From Amycolatopsis palatopharyngis (GTDB taxonomy: Bacteria; Actinomycetota; Actinomycetes; Mycobacteriales; Pseudonocardiaceae): a DNA stretch of 64,000 nucleotides. The position numbers were made by a program, and so were the translations under genes. Numbering within the stretch: the stretch's first letter is position 1; each line of letters starts with the position of its first letter. Positions 7,417 through 16,142 of this stretch are shown here, in pieces. The stretch covers positions 1 to 64,000 of the forward strand of contig NZ_PQHZ01000035.1 of assembly GCF_003385185.1 (NCBI RefSeq), written 5' to 3'. The notes under the pieces are model-generated. The model saw only the letters and a list, made by a program, of their open reading frames with translations, was not told the DNA's origin and did no database searches.

Positions 7417-9399
7417 GTGCGCCCCACCGATATCGAACTGCTGACCGTTCCTGGTTCGCTCACTCTCCACGGTGAGCTCCTCATCGCCGGACTGTCCCGG
7501 CCCGACCTGGCGAGCAACTCGTACCGGAGTTCGCTGCGCCGGGTCGGGCTGGGCGGTGGCGATCTGCCCTGGACCCATGGCGGACGGGACAGCGCGCCGG
7601 TGCTCTCACCCGACGGACGCTGGCTCGCGTTCACCCGTGCCGGTGCGGATGACGGTCCAGGGGGGCGCGCGCAACTGCACGTCATGCGCACCGACGGCGG
7701 GGAAGCCGTGCGGTTGACCTCTCTGCCGCTCGGAGCCGGTGCGCCGGTCTGGAACCCCGCCTCGACGCGGATCGCGTTCACCGCGCGGGTGCCCGAGCCC
7801 GGCCGCTACGGAACTCCGGAGGAAGGTGGCACGCCGGACAAGGCGCCCGCCCCTGCCGACGAGGCCCCGCGCCGGATCACCCGGCTCGACTACCGGATCG
7901 ACGACGTCGGTTTCCTGCTGGACCGGCCCGCGCGGTTGTTCGTACTGGACATCGCGCGGGCGCTGCGTGCCGAGGGCACGGGCGAATCCGCCGACCCGCC
8001 CCCGTTGACCGACGGTCGCACCGACGTCGCCGATCCCGTGTGGACGCCTGACGGTGCGGCGATCGTGGTCAGCGCGGCGCGTGACTGGGGACAGACCGAA
8101 ACCGTGTCCACGGATCTCTACCGCATTCCGGCCGAAGGTGGGGAGCCCGAGCTCGTCGTGCGTAGCGCTGGCACCGCCGACCATCCGGCGGTCACGGAGG
8201 ACGGCACGATCTGGTTCTTCGGTACCGAGTTCAGCGGCCTGGACGAGATCGCGCGCAACACCGGCCTGTGGTCCGCGGCCCTGCCCGACCCGGGTGGGCA
8301 GCCGTCGAGCCCACGGCGGGCGACCGACGCCGAGTCGGTCGACTGCGCCGCGAGTGCGGGTGTGCCCACGGTGTTCGGTGCGGACGTGCTCGTGGTGGTG
8401 CGCAACCGAGGAGCGGCCGAACTGCGGGCCGTCCCCGTCGGTGCGTCGGAGGCTTCGCTGGACTCACTGCGGCTGCTGGCAGGCGAGCGCTCGTGCGTGC
8501 GCACGTTCACCGTCGCCGATGGGCGGATCGCCGCCGTCGTCGCCACCGAGGAGTCCGCGGGCGAGGTCGTCGTGATCGAGCAGGGTGAGCAGCGGGTGCT
8601 CACCGACTACTCGGCCTCGGTCCGGGCGGCCGGAGTCCGGCCGTTGCACGAACTGACCGCCACCTCCACCGGCGACTACCCGGTGCACGGCTGGCTGGTG
8701 CTGCCGGAGGGCACCGGTCCGCATCCGGTTCTGCTGCTCATACACGGCGGCCCGTTCGCGCCCTACGAGTGGAGCCTGTTCGACGAGGCGCAGGTCTACG
8801 CAGCCGCGGGATACGCGGTGGTGCTGGCAAATCCGCGCGGCTCTGCCGGATACGGCCAGGAGCACGGCCGCACGATCGTCGGCAGGCTCGGCACTGTCGA
8901 CGCCGACGATCTGCTCGCGATACTCGACGCGGCACTCGAACGTTCCGATCTGGACGCGGGGCGTGTCGGCGTGATGGGTGGCTCCTATGGCGGTTTCATG
9001 ACCGGCTGGCTCGCCGCCCACCATGGTCAACGGTTCCGTGCGGCCTGGAGCGAACGGGCGGTCAACGCCTGGGACTCCTTTGTGGGCAGTTCCGACATCG
9101 GCTGGATGTTCGCGAAGGGCTACGTCGGCAGCGATCCCGAGGAACAGCGGCGACGCAGCCCACTCAGCTACGCCGACCGAATCGACCTGCCGTTCGCCGT
9201 CGTGCATTCGGAACAGGACTGGCGGTGCCCGCTGGAGCAGGCGCAGCGGATGTTCGTCGCGCTGCGCGCGAACGGTGTCGAGGCGGAGTTGATCCTGTTC
9301 CCTGGTGAGGGCCACGAGTTGACCAGGACCGGCAGCCCGCGGCACCGGCGGCAGCGGTTCGAAGCGGTGCTCGAGTGGTGGGCGCGGCACCTCGGCTGA
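7417..9399 (+). CDS. S9 family (prolyl oligopeptidase-type) peptidase
   Basis: A 660-residue serine peptidase of the acylaminoacyl-peptidase/DPP type, predicted cytoplasmic (no signal peptide). The first ~390 residues are a WD40-like beta-propeller with repeats such as LSPDGRWLAFTR, PVWTPDGAAIVVSA and ITRLDYRIDDVGF. The C-terminal ~260 residues are an alpha/beta hydrolase with nucleophile GGSYGGFMTG, an acidic residue in the VVHSEQDWRCP loop and His in PGEGHELTR. It removes residues or short peptides from small peptide substrates. It starts with GTG 7417, 30 bases after terC, but has no clear functional link to it. Confidence 0.92.
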   Translation: MRPTDIELLTVPGSLTLHGELLIAGLSRPDLASNSYRSSLRRVGLGGGDLPWTHGGRDSAPVLSPDGRWLAFTRAGADDGPGGRAQLHVMRTDGGEAVRLTSLPLGAGAPVWNPASTRIAFTARVPEPGRYGTPEEGGTPDKAPAPADEAPRRITRLDYRIDDVGFLLDRPARLFVLDIARALRAEGTGESADPPPLTDGRTDVADPVWTPDGAAIVVSAARDWGQTETVSTDLYRIPAEGGEPELVVRSAGTADHPAVTEDGTIWFFGTEFSGLDEIARNTGLWSAALPDPGGQPSSPRRATDAESVDCAASAGVPTVFGADVLVVVRNRGAAELRAVPVGASEASLDSLRLLAGERSCVRTFTVADGRIAAVVATEESAGEVVVIEQGEQRVLTDYSASVRAAGVRPLHELTATSTGDYPVHGWLVLPEGTGPHPVLLLIHGGPFAPYEWSLFDEAQVYAAAGYAVVLANPRGSAGYGQEHGRTIVGRLGTVDADDLLAILDAALERSDLDAGRVGVMGGSYGGFMTGWLAAHHGQRFRAAWSERAVNAWDSFVGSSDIGWMFAKGYVGSDPEEQRRRSPLSYADRIDLPFAVVHSEQDWRCPLEQAQRMFVALRANGVEAELILFPGEGHELTRTGSPRHRRQRFEAVLEWWARHLG

Positions 9400-9410
9400 G
9401 GTGATGGGGG

Positions 9411-9454
9411 CGGTTAGCGTAGAAGTCGATCTTGCTTGGTGGTACTTGCAGACG
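9411..9454. repeat. Half copy of a dispersed palindromic repeat
   Basis: The string GATCTTGCTTGGTGGTACTT and the next 7 bases (9428-9454) recur exactly, inverted, at 39767-39793 and with two or three changes at 39853-39879. Similarity extends leftward to about 9411 (GGCGG...GTAGAA). Here only one arm is present, between two convergent gene ends. Confidence 0.6.
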
Positions 9455-9476
9455 CTCCAACCTGGGGGACGGGCGG

Positions 9477-10130
9477 TCAGTTGACCATCACGTAGTTGAG
9501 TTCTTCACAGACTCTGCCCAGCGGAACGTCGAGGCCGGGGTGGTCCAGGGGGAGGAGCACGTCCGGGTCGTCCGGCAGCGCTGATCCCGCCGGCGGGTCC
9601 CACAGGCAGATCGCGGGGCCGCCACCGTCCATGGAGGACCGGTACCAGATTCCGTCCAGATCGCTGAAGGCCGAGCGGATGGCGCGGGCCCAGGCCTGCG
9701 TGATCTTCTTCGGTCCGCTGGAGATCTCCTGTGAGGCACCGACCCTGGTGGGCCACAGGCCGGAGAGATCGAGCAGCCGTAGCGTCCGGGCGGGCCGGAC
9801 CACGACAAGGCGCGGTCCACGGCTCTTGCGGTCCACGGTCGAGGTGGTCTGAAAGACCTCCGCGACACTGGTGCGGACCGTCAGCCCGAAGTACAGCACC
9901 CCGTTGGCTGGGTCGGTGACTGGCGCCCCGCGTTTCGGCGGTTGCTGGTCGAAACGGCCGTGGGGGAGCGGACCGGTGTAGCGGAACGTGTTCCACTGCT
10001 GTGGGTGATTGCCGTGCGCGGTGAAGATCCGGACGAGCCTGGTCGCGGGGTGCACCGCGACGATGTCCTCGGTAGGCCGCAGTTCGTTGACCAGGACGGA
10101 ACGCGCGGGCGGCAGGGGCAGCCTTGCCAT
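9477..10130 (-). CDS. RES-domain toxin of a type II toxin-antitoxin pair
   Basis: A 217-residue RES-fold protein. RES toxins (MbcT, ParT and relatives) break down or transfer ADP-ribose from NAD+ and stop growth. The candidate signature residues are Arg ~34 in LVRIF, Glu ~91 in TSVAEVFQ and Ser ~165 in WYRSSMDG; these three positions give the fold its name. Length and order (antitoxin first, toxin second, 43 bases apart) match the Xre-RES type. Compared with short RES toxins it has an extra N-terminal ~25 residues. Toxicity is inferred from family and context. Confidence 0.8.
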   Translation of the reverse strand: MARLPLPPARSVLVNELRPTEDIVAVHPATRLVRIFTAHGNHPQQWNTFRYTGPLPHGRFDQQPPKRGAPVTDPANGVLYFGLTVRTSVAEVFQTTSTVDRKSRGPRLVVVRPARTLRLLDLSGLWPTRVGASQEISSGPKKITQAWARAIRSAFSDLDGIWYRSSMDGGGPAICLWDPPAGSALPDDPDVLLPLDHPGLDVPLGRVCEELNYVMVN

Positions 10131-10173
10131 GTGAAGCGTCTAACCGTCCTTGTGCGTTGGTTCGGCCACGGGC

Positions 10174-10761
10174 CTAGGCGGGATGGCCGAGGGTGCTGGC
10201 CAGCTGGGTGACCGGTTCCGGGTCGCCACCGGCCAGCAGCCACTGCCGAGGGGTCGCCTGCTTGTCGTTGATCACCAGGTCAGACTGCGGGGTGCTCATG
10301 AAGGCAGCCACCACCAGGGCGGGCTGGTCGTCCGGCGCGGCGCGCAACACCGCCTCGAGTCCAGGCAGCACGCCGCTCTCGGTGAACTGCCATCCGGGGA
10401 GCCGCCAGCCACCACCCTGATCCTTCCAGCCGGTGAGCCTGCGGCCCTTGAGGCGATGCCGGATGCGGCTCTCGTCGACACCGAGGCGTTTCGCCGCCTG
10501 GCCGACCGTGAGTGCTGCCTCTGCCAGCACCGCGTGCGCGGCGACGGTTCTGGCCCGGTAGTCGTGCTCCCCTTCGTCGTCCGGCGAAAGGTCGAGGCCG
10601 ACCTCGGTCAGCGCCGATCGCTGACTCGCCGAGAAGAAGTGCGAGGGATCCGGGTTGACCGGCGCCAGCTTGCGGGCCGCGTCCTCGACCAGCGTGAGGA
10701 ACTCCGTGGCGTCCACTCTCAGCCCGGCTTTCGCCAGTACGTTCTCCAGCGCGATGGTCAT
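10174..10761 (-). CDS. Antitoxin of the RES pair (Xre/MbcA/ParS-like) with HTH
   Basis: A 195-residue protein encoded directly upstream of the RES toxin in the same direction. Residues ~85-125 form a winged HTH of the excisionase/MerR type (LTVGQAAKRLGV, then RLTGWKDQGGGWRLPGWQF). The C-terminal end (ATPRQWLLAGGDPEPVTQLA) matches the DUF2384-type tail by which MbcA/Xre antitoxins cap the RES active site. It should neutralise the toxin and repress the shared promoter upstream of 10761. The long N-terminal part (~80 residues) is not one I can name. Confidence 0.78.
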   Translation of the reverse strand: MTIALENVLAKAGLRVDATEFLTLVEDAARKLAPVNPDPSHFFSASQRSALTEVGLDLSPDDEGEHDYRARTVAAHAVLAEAALTVGQAAKRLGVDESRIRHRLKGRRLTGWKDQGGGWRLPGWQFTESGVLPGLEAVLRAAPDDQPALVVAAFMSTPQSDLVINDKQATPRQWLLAGGDPEPVTQLASTLGHPA

Positions 10762-10963
10762 GCGCCTAGAGTATCCCGGATGTGCGGGTTCGTGCGCTTT
10801 CCCCGCATATTGTGCCTCAATTCACCGGAAATGTATACAGACCGCACACGAAGCAACACGAAGAGTGGAGAATCGAGGATCAGTCTGCCCGGGATGAGCG
10901 ACGTTGTCCATGCCCAGGCGAGTTTGTTCACCGTCGGCAACGCTGGTCACGACGCTCTGGCGA

Positions 10964-10984
10964 CCTGGGAACCAGTATCCCAGG
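10964..10984. promoter_or_regulatory. Perfect palindrome at the TetR gene start (operator)
   Basis: CCTGGGA-N7-TCCCAGG is a perfect 7-7-7 palindrome ending one base before the GTG at 10985. A TATCCC -10-like string lies inside the right arm. If transcription begins at the GTG, the mRNA is leaderless and the palindrome covers the promoter, as expected for an autorepressing TetR protein. Confidence 0.55.
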
Positions 10985-11599
10985 GTGAGTACTGTTGGCC
11001 CCGTGCGTAGCGAGAGGAGCGCCCCGGCGCGGTCGCGGTCGCCGCTGCGGGACCGCCTGCTTGACGCGGCAGCGGATCTGACCTGCGCCGAGGGCTGGGC
11101 CGGGGTGACGATGAGCGGGCTCGCGGCCAGGGTTGGGGTCAGTCGGCAGACCGTGCACAAGGAGGTCGGCACGAGGCAGACCCTCGGCCAGAGCATGGTG
11201 GTCAGGGAGGCCGACCGGTTCCTCGCGGGCATCGCGGGACGGATGGCCGAGTACCCCGGCGATCCGGTAAACGGAATCGGTTCGGCCGTCGATTACACCC
11301 TCCGGCGGGCCGCGGAGAACGCCCTGCTCAAGGCGGTTCTCTCGGGGCCCTTGCCCGGCGCGGAGGAACTGATCCCGCTGCTGGCCGTCCGGCCTGAGCC
11401 GGTGTTGCAGCGGGCGATCCGCGCGGTGCTGGAACACGCGCGGACGCTCTACCCGGATGTGCCCGACGGCGGGCAGGCCGGATTGACCCCCTTGGTCGAG
11501 GTCGTCGTCCGGCTCACGCTGAGCCACCTCCAGCAGCCGCTCGGTCCGGTCGAGGATGCCGTGGAACAGGCCCGCCGTATCGTCGAGCGCTGGCTGTGA
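10985..11599 (+). CDS. TetR/AcrR family transcriptional regulator
   Basis: A 204-residue regulator. The HTH lies at residues ~15-60 (LLDAAADLTCAEGWAGVTMSG, then LAARVGVSRQTVHKEVG, with the recognition helix in the second piece). The ligand-binding part is helical and Leu/Ala-rich. GTG 10985 is preferred because the perfect palindrome ends just before it; GTG 11003 is the alternative. The open frame extends further upstream without coding character. It is followed after 53 bases by a lipoprotein gene in the same direction, but no ligand can be deduced. Confidence 0.85.
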   Translation: MSTVGPVRSERSAPARSRSPLRDRLLDAAADLTCAEGWAGVTMSGLAARVGVSRQTVHKEVGTRQTLGQSMVVREADRFLAGIAGRMAEYPGDPVNGIGSAVDYTLRRAAENALLKAVLSGPLPGAEELIPLLAVRPEPVLQRAIRAVLEHARTLYPDVPDGGQAGLTPLVEVVVRLTLSHLQQPLGPVEDAVEQARRIVERWL

Positions 11600-11652
11600 G
11601 CCGGTCGCACGCCCAGGAATTCGTCCGGCGACGATCTCGGGAAAGGAGCTCC

Positions 11653-12660
11653 ATGACGGTGAGGACGCGTGGCCGCGGGGTGATCGCGCTCGTGGCATGC
11701 GTACTGCTGGCCCTGTCCGCCTGCTCCGGTTCCGGAGCTGGTCAGGCTCCCGTCGCCGGTAACGGCGGCGCCGCCCGGCCGTGTGCCGGCGCGAGCGGGG
11801 AGTACACCATCGGCGTGAGTCAGGCCAACGTCGCCGAACCGTACGGAGCGCAGACCAACGCCGATATTCGCCGGGCGGCGGCAGAGGTCGGCCAGTTCAC
11901 CCTGCGCTTCGCCGACGCGCAGCAGGACAACGGGACGCAGGCCCAGCAGGTGGAGCGGTTCCTGGACGAGGGCGTGGATCTGATCGTCATCACGCCGAAT
12001 GAGGGAACTGCGTTGACCCCCGTGGTGAAGAAGGCCTTCGACCAGGGAACTCCGGTGCTGGTGCTCGACCGCCGGGTCAAGGGTGAGGACTACACCTCCT
12101 TCATCGGCGCGGACAACGTCGAGGTGGGCAGGCAGGCGGGGCGGTTCATCGCGCGGAGCCTGCTGCCCGAAGGTGGGAGCACCGCCGAGATCCGTGGACT
12201 CGCGGGCTCCGACCTCGCGAAGGAGCGCAGCGCGGGCTTCGCCGAAGGCCTCGCGGATCAGGACGTCCGGGTGGTCGCCGCGGCCGACGGCGACTGGCTC
12301 AGGGACAAGGCGCGCCAGCAGGCGAACACACTGTTCGCCGAGCACCCAGAGGTCGAGGCGGTCTACGCCCACAACGACGCCATGGCCGAAGGAGTCCACC
12401 TCGCCGCACGCGATGCCGGTCGAGGCGACGTCGACGTCGTGGGTGTCGGCGGGCTACCGACGGAGTCCGGCGGGCTCGAGGCCGTGCGCGCGGGCAAGCT
12501 TGCCGCGACGTTCGCCTACCCCACGGGCGGGGCGGAGGCGGTCGCGACCGCGCAGCGGATCCTCATTGGCTGCCAACCCGCTCCGAAGCAGCAGACGCTG
12601 ACCGCCGAACTGGTCACCAGAAAGAACGTGCGCGACGTGTACACGCGCCGCGCCGGATGA
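11653..12660 (+). CDS. Sugar ABC transporter substrate-binding lipoprotein (RbsB-like)
   Basis: A 335-residue exported binding protein of the periplasmic-binding-protein type I fold. The signal peptide has an arginine-rich start and lipobox LSAC, with Cys near residue 23. The mature domain shows the ribose/galactose-binding pattern: YTIGVSQANVAEPYG, DLIVITPNEG, VLVLDRRV and YAHNDAMAEG. ATG 11653 has AAGGAG seven bases upstream. No permease or ATPase gene is adjacent, so it is an orphan binding protein. The convergent LacI-type gene may respond to the same sugar. Confidence 0.88.
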   Translation: MTVRTRGRGVIALVACVLLALSACSGSGAGQAPVAGNGGAARPCAGASGEYTIGVSQANVAEPYGAQTNADIRRAAAEVGQFTLRFADAQQDNGTQAQQVERFLDEGVDLIVITPNEGTALTPVVKKAFDQGTPVLVLDRRVKGEDYTSFIGADNVEVGRQAGRFIARSLLPEGGSTAEIRGLAGSDLAKERSAGFAEGLADQDVRVVAAADGDWLRDKARQQANTLFAEHPEVEAVYAHNDAMAEGVHLAARDAGRGDVDVVGVGGLPTESGGLEAVRAGKLAATFAYPTGGAEAVATAQRILIGCQPAPKQQTLTAELVTRKNVRDVYTRRAG

Positions 12661-12669
12661 GGCAGGCGC

Positions 12670-13683
12670 TCAGCCCGCGGCCGGTAGGCGATCGCGCCGG
12701 GAGCTGCCGCGGGGGATGAGCCGAGCTTCCAGCGTTGTCGCCGTGGGCTGCCGGGAGTGATCACCGATCCGGGCGAGCAGCAGTTCCGCCGCCACCCTGC
12801 CGATCTCGTACGCGGGCTGGGCGACGACGCTGAGCTGCGGGTCGATCAGCGTCGCCCAGGGAACCTCGTCGAACGCGACCAACCCGACGTCGCTTCCGGC
12901 GCGCAGACCCCGTGCGGCCAGCGCCTGCAGGACGGCGACGGCGATGGGGCTGTTGGCCACGACCAGCGCGTCCGGCGGCGGCTCGAGGTCGAGAAGTTCC
13001 TCAGCCGCCACGTCCGCGCAGCCCGCCCGGTACTCCGCCCTGCGCACGAGGGTGTTGTCCGCCGTCACCCCGGCAGTACGCAGGCCGTCGAGGTAGCCGT
13101 CGAGCCGGTCGTCGGCGGTACGCACTCCGGCAGGTCCGGTCAGGCACCCCACCCTGCGGTATCCGGCTGCCAGCAGGTGTGTGGTCGCCTCCTGCGCGGC
13201 CTGCCTGGTGTCCACCAGGACCTGGTCGCTTCCCGGCTCGGTCAGCGGCCGGTCGACCGCCACGACCGGTGTGCCCCTGCTGGTGAGGATGTCCACACTC
13301 GTCGAAGGACCCACCGGGGAGACGATCACCCCCGCGACCCGTTCCTGCATGGCGATCTCGAGATACCGGCGCTCCTTGGCGAGTTGCTCGTCGGAGTTGC
13401 ACAGCACGACCGAGTAGCCCGCGGTCTGCGCGACGTCCTCGACGCCACGGGCGATCGCGGTGAAGAAAGGATTCTCCACGTCGGAGATCACCAGCGCGAG
13501 GACGGCCGTCTCCTGTCTGCGCAGGTTCCTCGCCAGTCCGTTGGGCTGGTAGCCCAGCTCCGTCGCGGCCTCCTGCACCCTGGCGGCCAGCACGGGATCC
13601 ACTGTCGACTTGCCATTCAGGGTCCTGGACACCGTGGCCGTGGAGACCCCGGCCCGCGCCGCAACATCGCTGATCGTCGCCAC
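12670..13683 (-). CDS. LacI family transcriptional regulator
   Basis: A 337-residue repressor. The N-terminal HTH is MATISDVAARAGVSTATVSR, followed by the hinge NGKSTVDPVLAARVQEAATE. The sugar-binding core contains GVIVSPVGPS, GTPVVAVDRP, RRVGCLTGP, DALVVANSP and VGLVAFDEVPW. It normally binds palindromic operators and releases on binding a sugar. Its gene faces the orphan sugar-binding lipoprotein tail to tail, with nine bases between the stops, and that lipoprotein gene or a distant transporter is a plausible target. Confidence 0.92.
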   Translation of the reverse strand: MATISDVAARAGVSTATVSRTLNGKSTVDPVLAARVQEAATELGYQPNGLARNLRRQETAVLALVISDVENPFFTAIARGVEDVAQTAGYSVVLCNSDEQLAKERRYLEIAMQERVAGVIVSPVGPSTSVDILTSRGTPVVAVDRPLTEPGSDQVLVDTRQAAQEATTHLLAAGYRRVGCLTGPAGVRTADDRLDGYLDGLRTAGVTADNTLVRRAEYRAGCADVAAEELLDLEPPPDALVVANSPIAVAVLQALAARGLRAGSDVGLVAFDEVPWATLIDPQLSVVAQPAYEIGRVAAELLLARIGDHSRQPTATTLEARLIPRGSSRRDRLPAAG

Positions 13684-13758
13684 CGCGCGTTCTCCTTCGA
13701 CCTGCAGGTTCCGTCTTCGACTGAACCTTAGCTTCAGCGCGGCGCGGCCGGGGCGCGG

Positions 13759-14556
13759 TCAGCGAACGTCCGGCTCCGCCACGGGCAGCGCACCACGCGC
13801 GGAGGACCGCGCTGGACCTCTCCGCGCCACCACCGTCGCTTCCTGCGGGCAACGGCCACCGAGCACGAAGTACTCGCTCGCGGCCAACCCGGTGAGGTCC
13901 CGGCAGTCCCGGCTGAGGTGGGCCTGGTCGGCGTATCCGGACTCGGCGGCGAGCGCGCTCAGGTCCGCCACCCTCGGGGCCACCGTGAGCGCGCGCTGCA
14001 GCCGGGCGACCCGTAGATAGGTGGCGGGACCGTAACCCACGGCCTCGGTGAACCTCCGGCGCAGCTGGCGCTGCCCCAGGCCGAGATCGTGGGCGGCCTC
14101 GCCGACGCGGGAGACTCCGGAGTCCAGGCGGGCGAGCAGCAGTTCCATGCGCGGATCGGCCCGGCCGCCGGTGTCGCCGGCCTCGCGGCGCGCAGCGTCC
14201 AGTACGACTGCGGGCAGGGCCGAGGGAGCGGCCAGCAGTCGCTCCGCTGCTTCGCGGCCACGGCGGCCCCACAACTCGTCCAGGGTTACCCGGCGATCGC
14301 GCAGATCGCTGGCCGCCGTCCCCAGCACGTTCGGCGCGTGGCCTGGGCGAAACCGTGCACCGTGCAGCACTGTGCCGCTCGCCAGCGTGCTGCGCCACGC
14401 CGTGGTGTCCGGCCCGGCGACGAACACCTGCCCGCCTGCCACGATCAGGTCCGCACAACCGTCGGGCACGATGGGGAAGCTGCCTTGGATCCGCGCGGAC
14501 CACAGGCACCGCACGATGTCGCCGAGGGGCAGCGGCGGCCGGTACTCGCGGTACAT
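13759..14556 (-). CDS. AraC family transcriptional regulator
   Basis: A 265-residue protein with an N-terminal sensing domain (MYREYRPPLPLGDIVRCLW, PDGCADLIVAGG) of the type found in many actinobacterial AraC proteins. The C-terminal double HTH is at ~165-235 (SRVGEAAHDLGLGQRQLRRR, then LAAESGYADQAHLSRD). ATG 14556 is where family similarity begins; the frame is open to an ATG at 14613, so a 19-residue extension is possible. It is divergent from the SDR/DUF2867 gene, which is a likely target. Confidence 0.85.
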   Translation of the reverse strand: MYREYRPPLPLGDIVRCLWSARIQGSFPIVPDGCADLIVAGGQVFVAGPDTTAWRSTLASGTVLHGARFRPGHAPNVLGTAASDLRDRRVTLDELWGRRGREAAERLLAAPSALPAVVLDAARREAGDTGGRADPRMELLLARLDSGVSRVGEAAHDLGLGQRQLRRRFTEAVGYGPATYLRVARLQRALTVAPRVADLSALAAESGYADQAHLSRDCRDLTGLAASEYFVLGGRCPQEATVVARRGPARSSARGALPVAEPDVR

Positions 14557-14651
14557 GAGGCCATCGTGCCCGACACCACCGACAGTGAGCCGCTTCCGGC
14601 CGGGAACACGCATGACCGGCAGGTCTGCCCGGGGACGCCGACAATCAGGGC

Positions 14652-16121
14652 ATGCGTTGTCTGGTTACCGGCGCGACCGGTTACATCGGCGGGCGGCTCG
14701 TACCGCAGCTGCTCGAGCGGGGGCACACCGTACGGTGCCTCGCCCGCGATCCCGCGAAGCTGCGGGACGTACCGTGGGCGCGGCAGGTGGAGACCGTTCG
14801 CGGGGACGTCCTCGACGAGAGCGGCCTGCGTGCGGCCATGCGTGACGTCGACGTCGTCCACTACCTCGTGCATTCGCTGCAGAGCAAGGGCTTCGCGGGC
14901 ATCGACCGGCGGGCGGCGCTGATCACCGCGCAGGTCGCCCGGGAGGCCGGCGTTCGCCGGATCGTCTACCTCGGCGGGTTGCGGCCGGACGGTGACGAAC
15001 TGTCCGACCACCTGGCCTCCCGCGCGGAGGTCGGGGAGATCTTCCTGCGCTCCGGGGTACCGACGGCCGTGCTCCGGGCCGCGGTGATCCTCGGCTCCGG
15101 GTCGGCCAGCTTCGAGATGTTGCGGTATCTGACCGAACGGCTGCCGGTGATGGTGGTTCCGGAGTGGGCGCACAACCGCGTCCAGCCGATCGCCGTACGC
15201 GACGTGCTGCGATATCTCGCCGAGTCGGCGGACCTGCCTGAGGAGGTCAACAGGACGTTCGACATCGGCGGGCCCGACGTGCTGACCTACCTGGACATGA
15301 TGCGCAGGTACGCCGCGGTAGCTGGTTTGCCCCGGCGTAGGATGCTGCCGGTTCCGGTGCTGACTCCGCGGTTGTCCTCGCACTGGGTGAACCTGGTGAC
15401 GCCAGTGCCGAGGGCGATCGCGCGGCCGTTGATCGACTCATTGGTGCACGAGGTGGTCTGCGGCGAGCACGACATCGAGAAGTACGTACCCGACCCCCAC
15501 GGTGGTCTGCTGCGTTACGACACCGCGGTGAGATACGCGCTCGCCAAGGTGCGGGACGCGCGAGTGGAGACCAGGTGGTCCTCCGCGGGCCCGGCGGACG
15601 CACCGTCGGACCCGCTGCCGACCGACCCGCAGTGGTCGGGCGGATCCAGCTACACCGACGTGCGCAGCGCGGCGTGCGCGGCGAGCGTCGACGATCTCTG
15701 GCGGGTGATCGAAGGCGTCGGCGGGACCAACGGCTGGTACTCGTTCCCCCTGGCCTGGGCCGTGCGCGGCTGGCTGGACCGGCTGGCAGGCGGTGTCGGC
15801 CTGCGCCGGGGCCGCCGTGACCAGGAACGACTGAACCTCGGCGAAGCGGTCGACTTCTGGCGGGTCGAGCAGTTGGAAAGGGGCAGTCTGCTGCTCCTGC
15901 GCGCCGAGATGAAGGTGCCAGGTGGCGCCTGGCTGGAGTTGCGCGCCGAGCGGGCAGAGGACGGCACCTCGAGATATCACCAGCGGGCGGTGTTCCTGCC
16001 GAAGGGACTGGCGGGACACATCTACTGGAACGCCGTGGCGCCGTTCCACGGGATCGTGTTCGGCGGCATGGTCCGCAACATCGTTGACTCCGCGGAACAC
16101 TTGGGTGCGCGGTCCCGGTGA
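14652..16121 (+). CDS. NAD(P)-binding SDR-type oxidoreductase with DUF2867 domain
   Basis: A 489-residue protein. The N-terminal half is an atypical short-chain dehydrogenase/NmrA-like Rossmann fold: nucleotide loop VTGATGYIGGRL at residues 4-15, HYLVHSLQSKGF, and IDRRAALITAQVAREAGVRR. The C-terminal ~165 residues form a DUF2867/SRPBCC-like domain beginning near SYTDVRSAACAASV. This two-domain architecture is common in actinobacteria; substrates are unknown, and some relatives act as NAD(P)-sensing or epimerase-like proteins. ATG 14652 lies 95 bases from the divergent AraC gene. Confidence 0.85.
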   Translation: MRCLVTGATGYIGGRLVPQLLERGHTVRCLARDPAKLRDVPWARQVETVRGDVLDESGLRAAMRDVDVVHYLVHSLQSKGFAGIDRRAALITAQVAREAGVRRIVYLGGLRPDGDELSDHLASRAEVGEIFLRSGVPTAVLRAAVILGSGSASFEMLRYLTERLPVMVVPEWAHNRVQPIAVRDVLRYLAESADLPEEVNRTFDIGGPDVLTYLDMMRRYAAVAGLPRRRMLPVPVLTPRLSSHWVNLVTPVPRAIARPLIDSLVHEVVCGEHDIEKYVPDPHGGLLRYDTAVRYALAKVRDARVETRWSSAGPADAPSDPLPTDPQWSGGSSYTDVRSAACAASVDDLWRVIEGVGGTNGWYSFPLAWAVRGWLDRLAGGVGLRRGRRDQERLNLGEAVDFWRVEQLERGSLLLLRAEMKVPGGAWLELRAERAEDGTSRYHQRAVFLPKGLAGHIYWNAVAPFHGIVFGGMVRNIVDSAEHLGARSR

Positions 16122-16142
16122 CAGCGGGGCAGTGGCGCCCGG

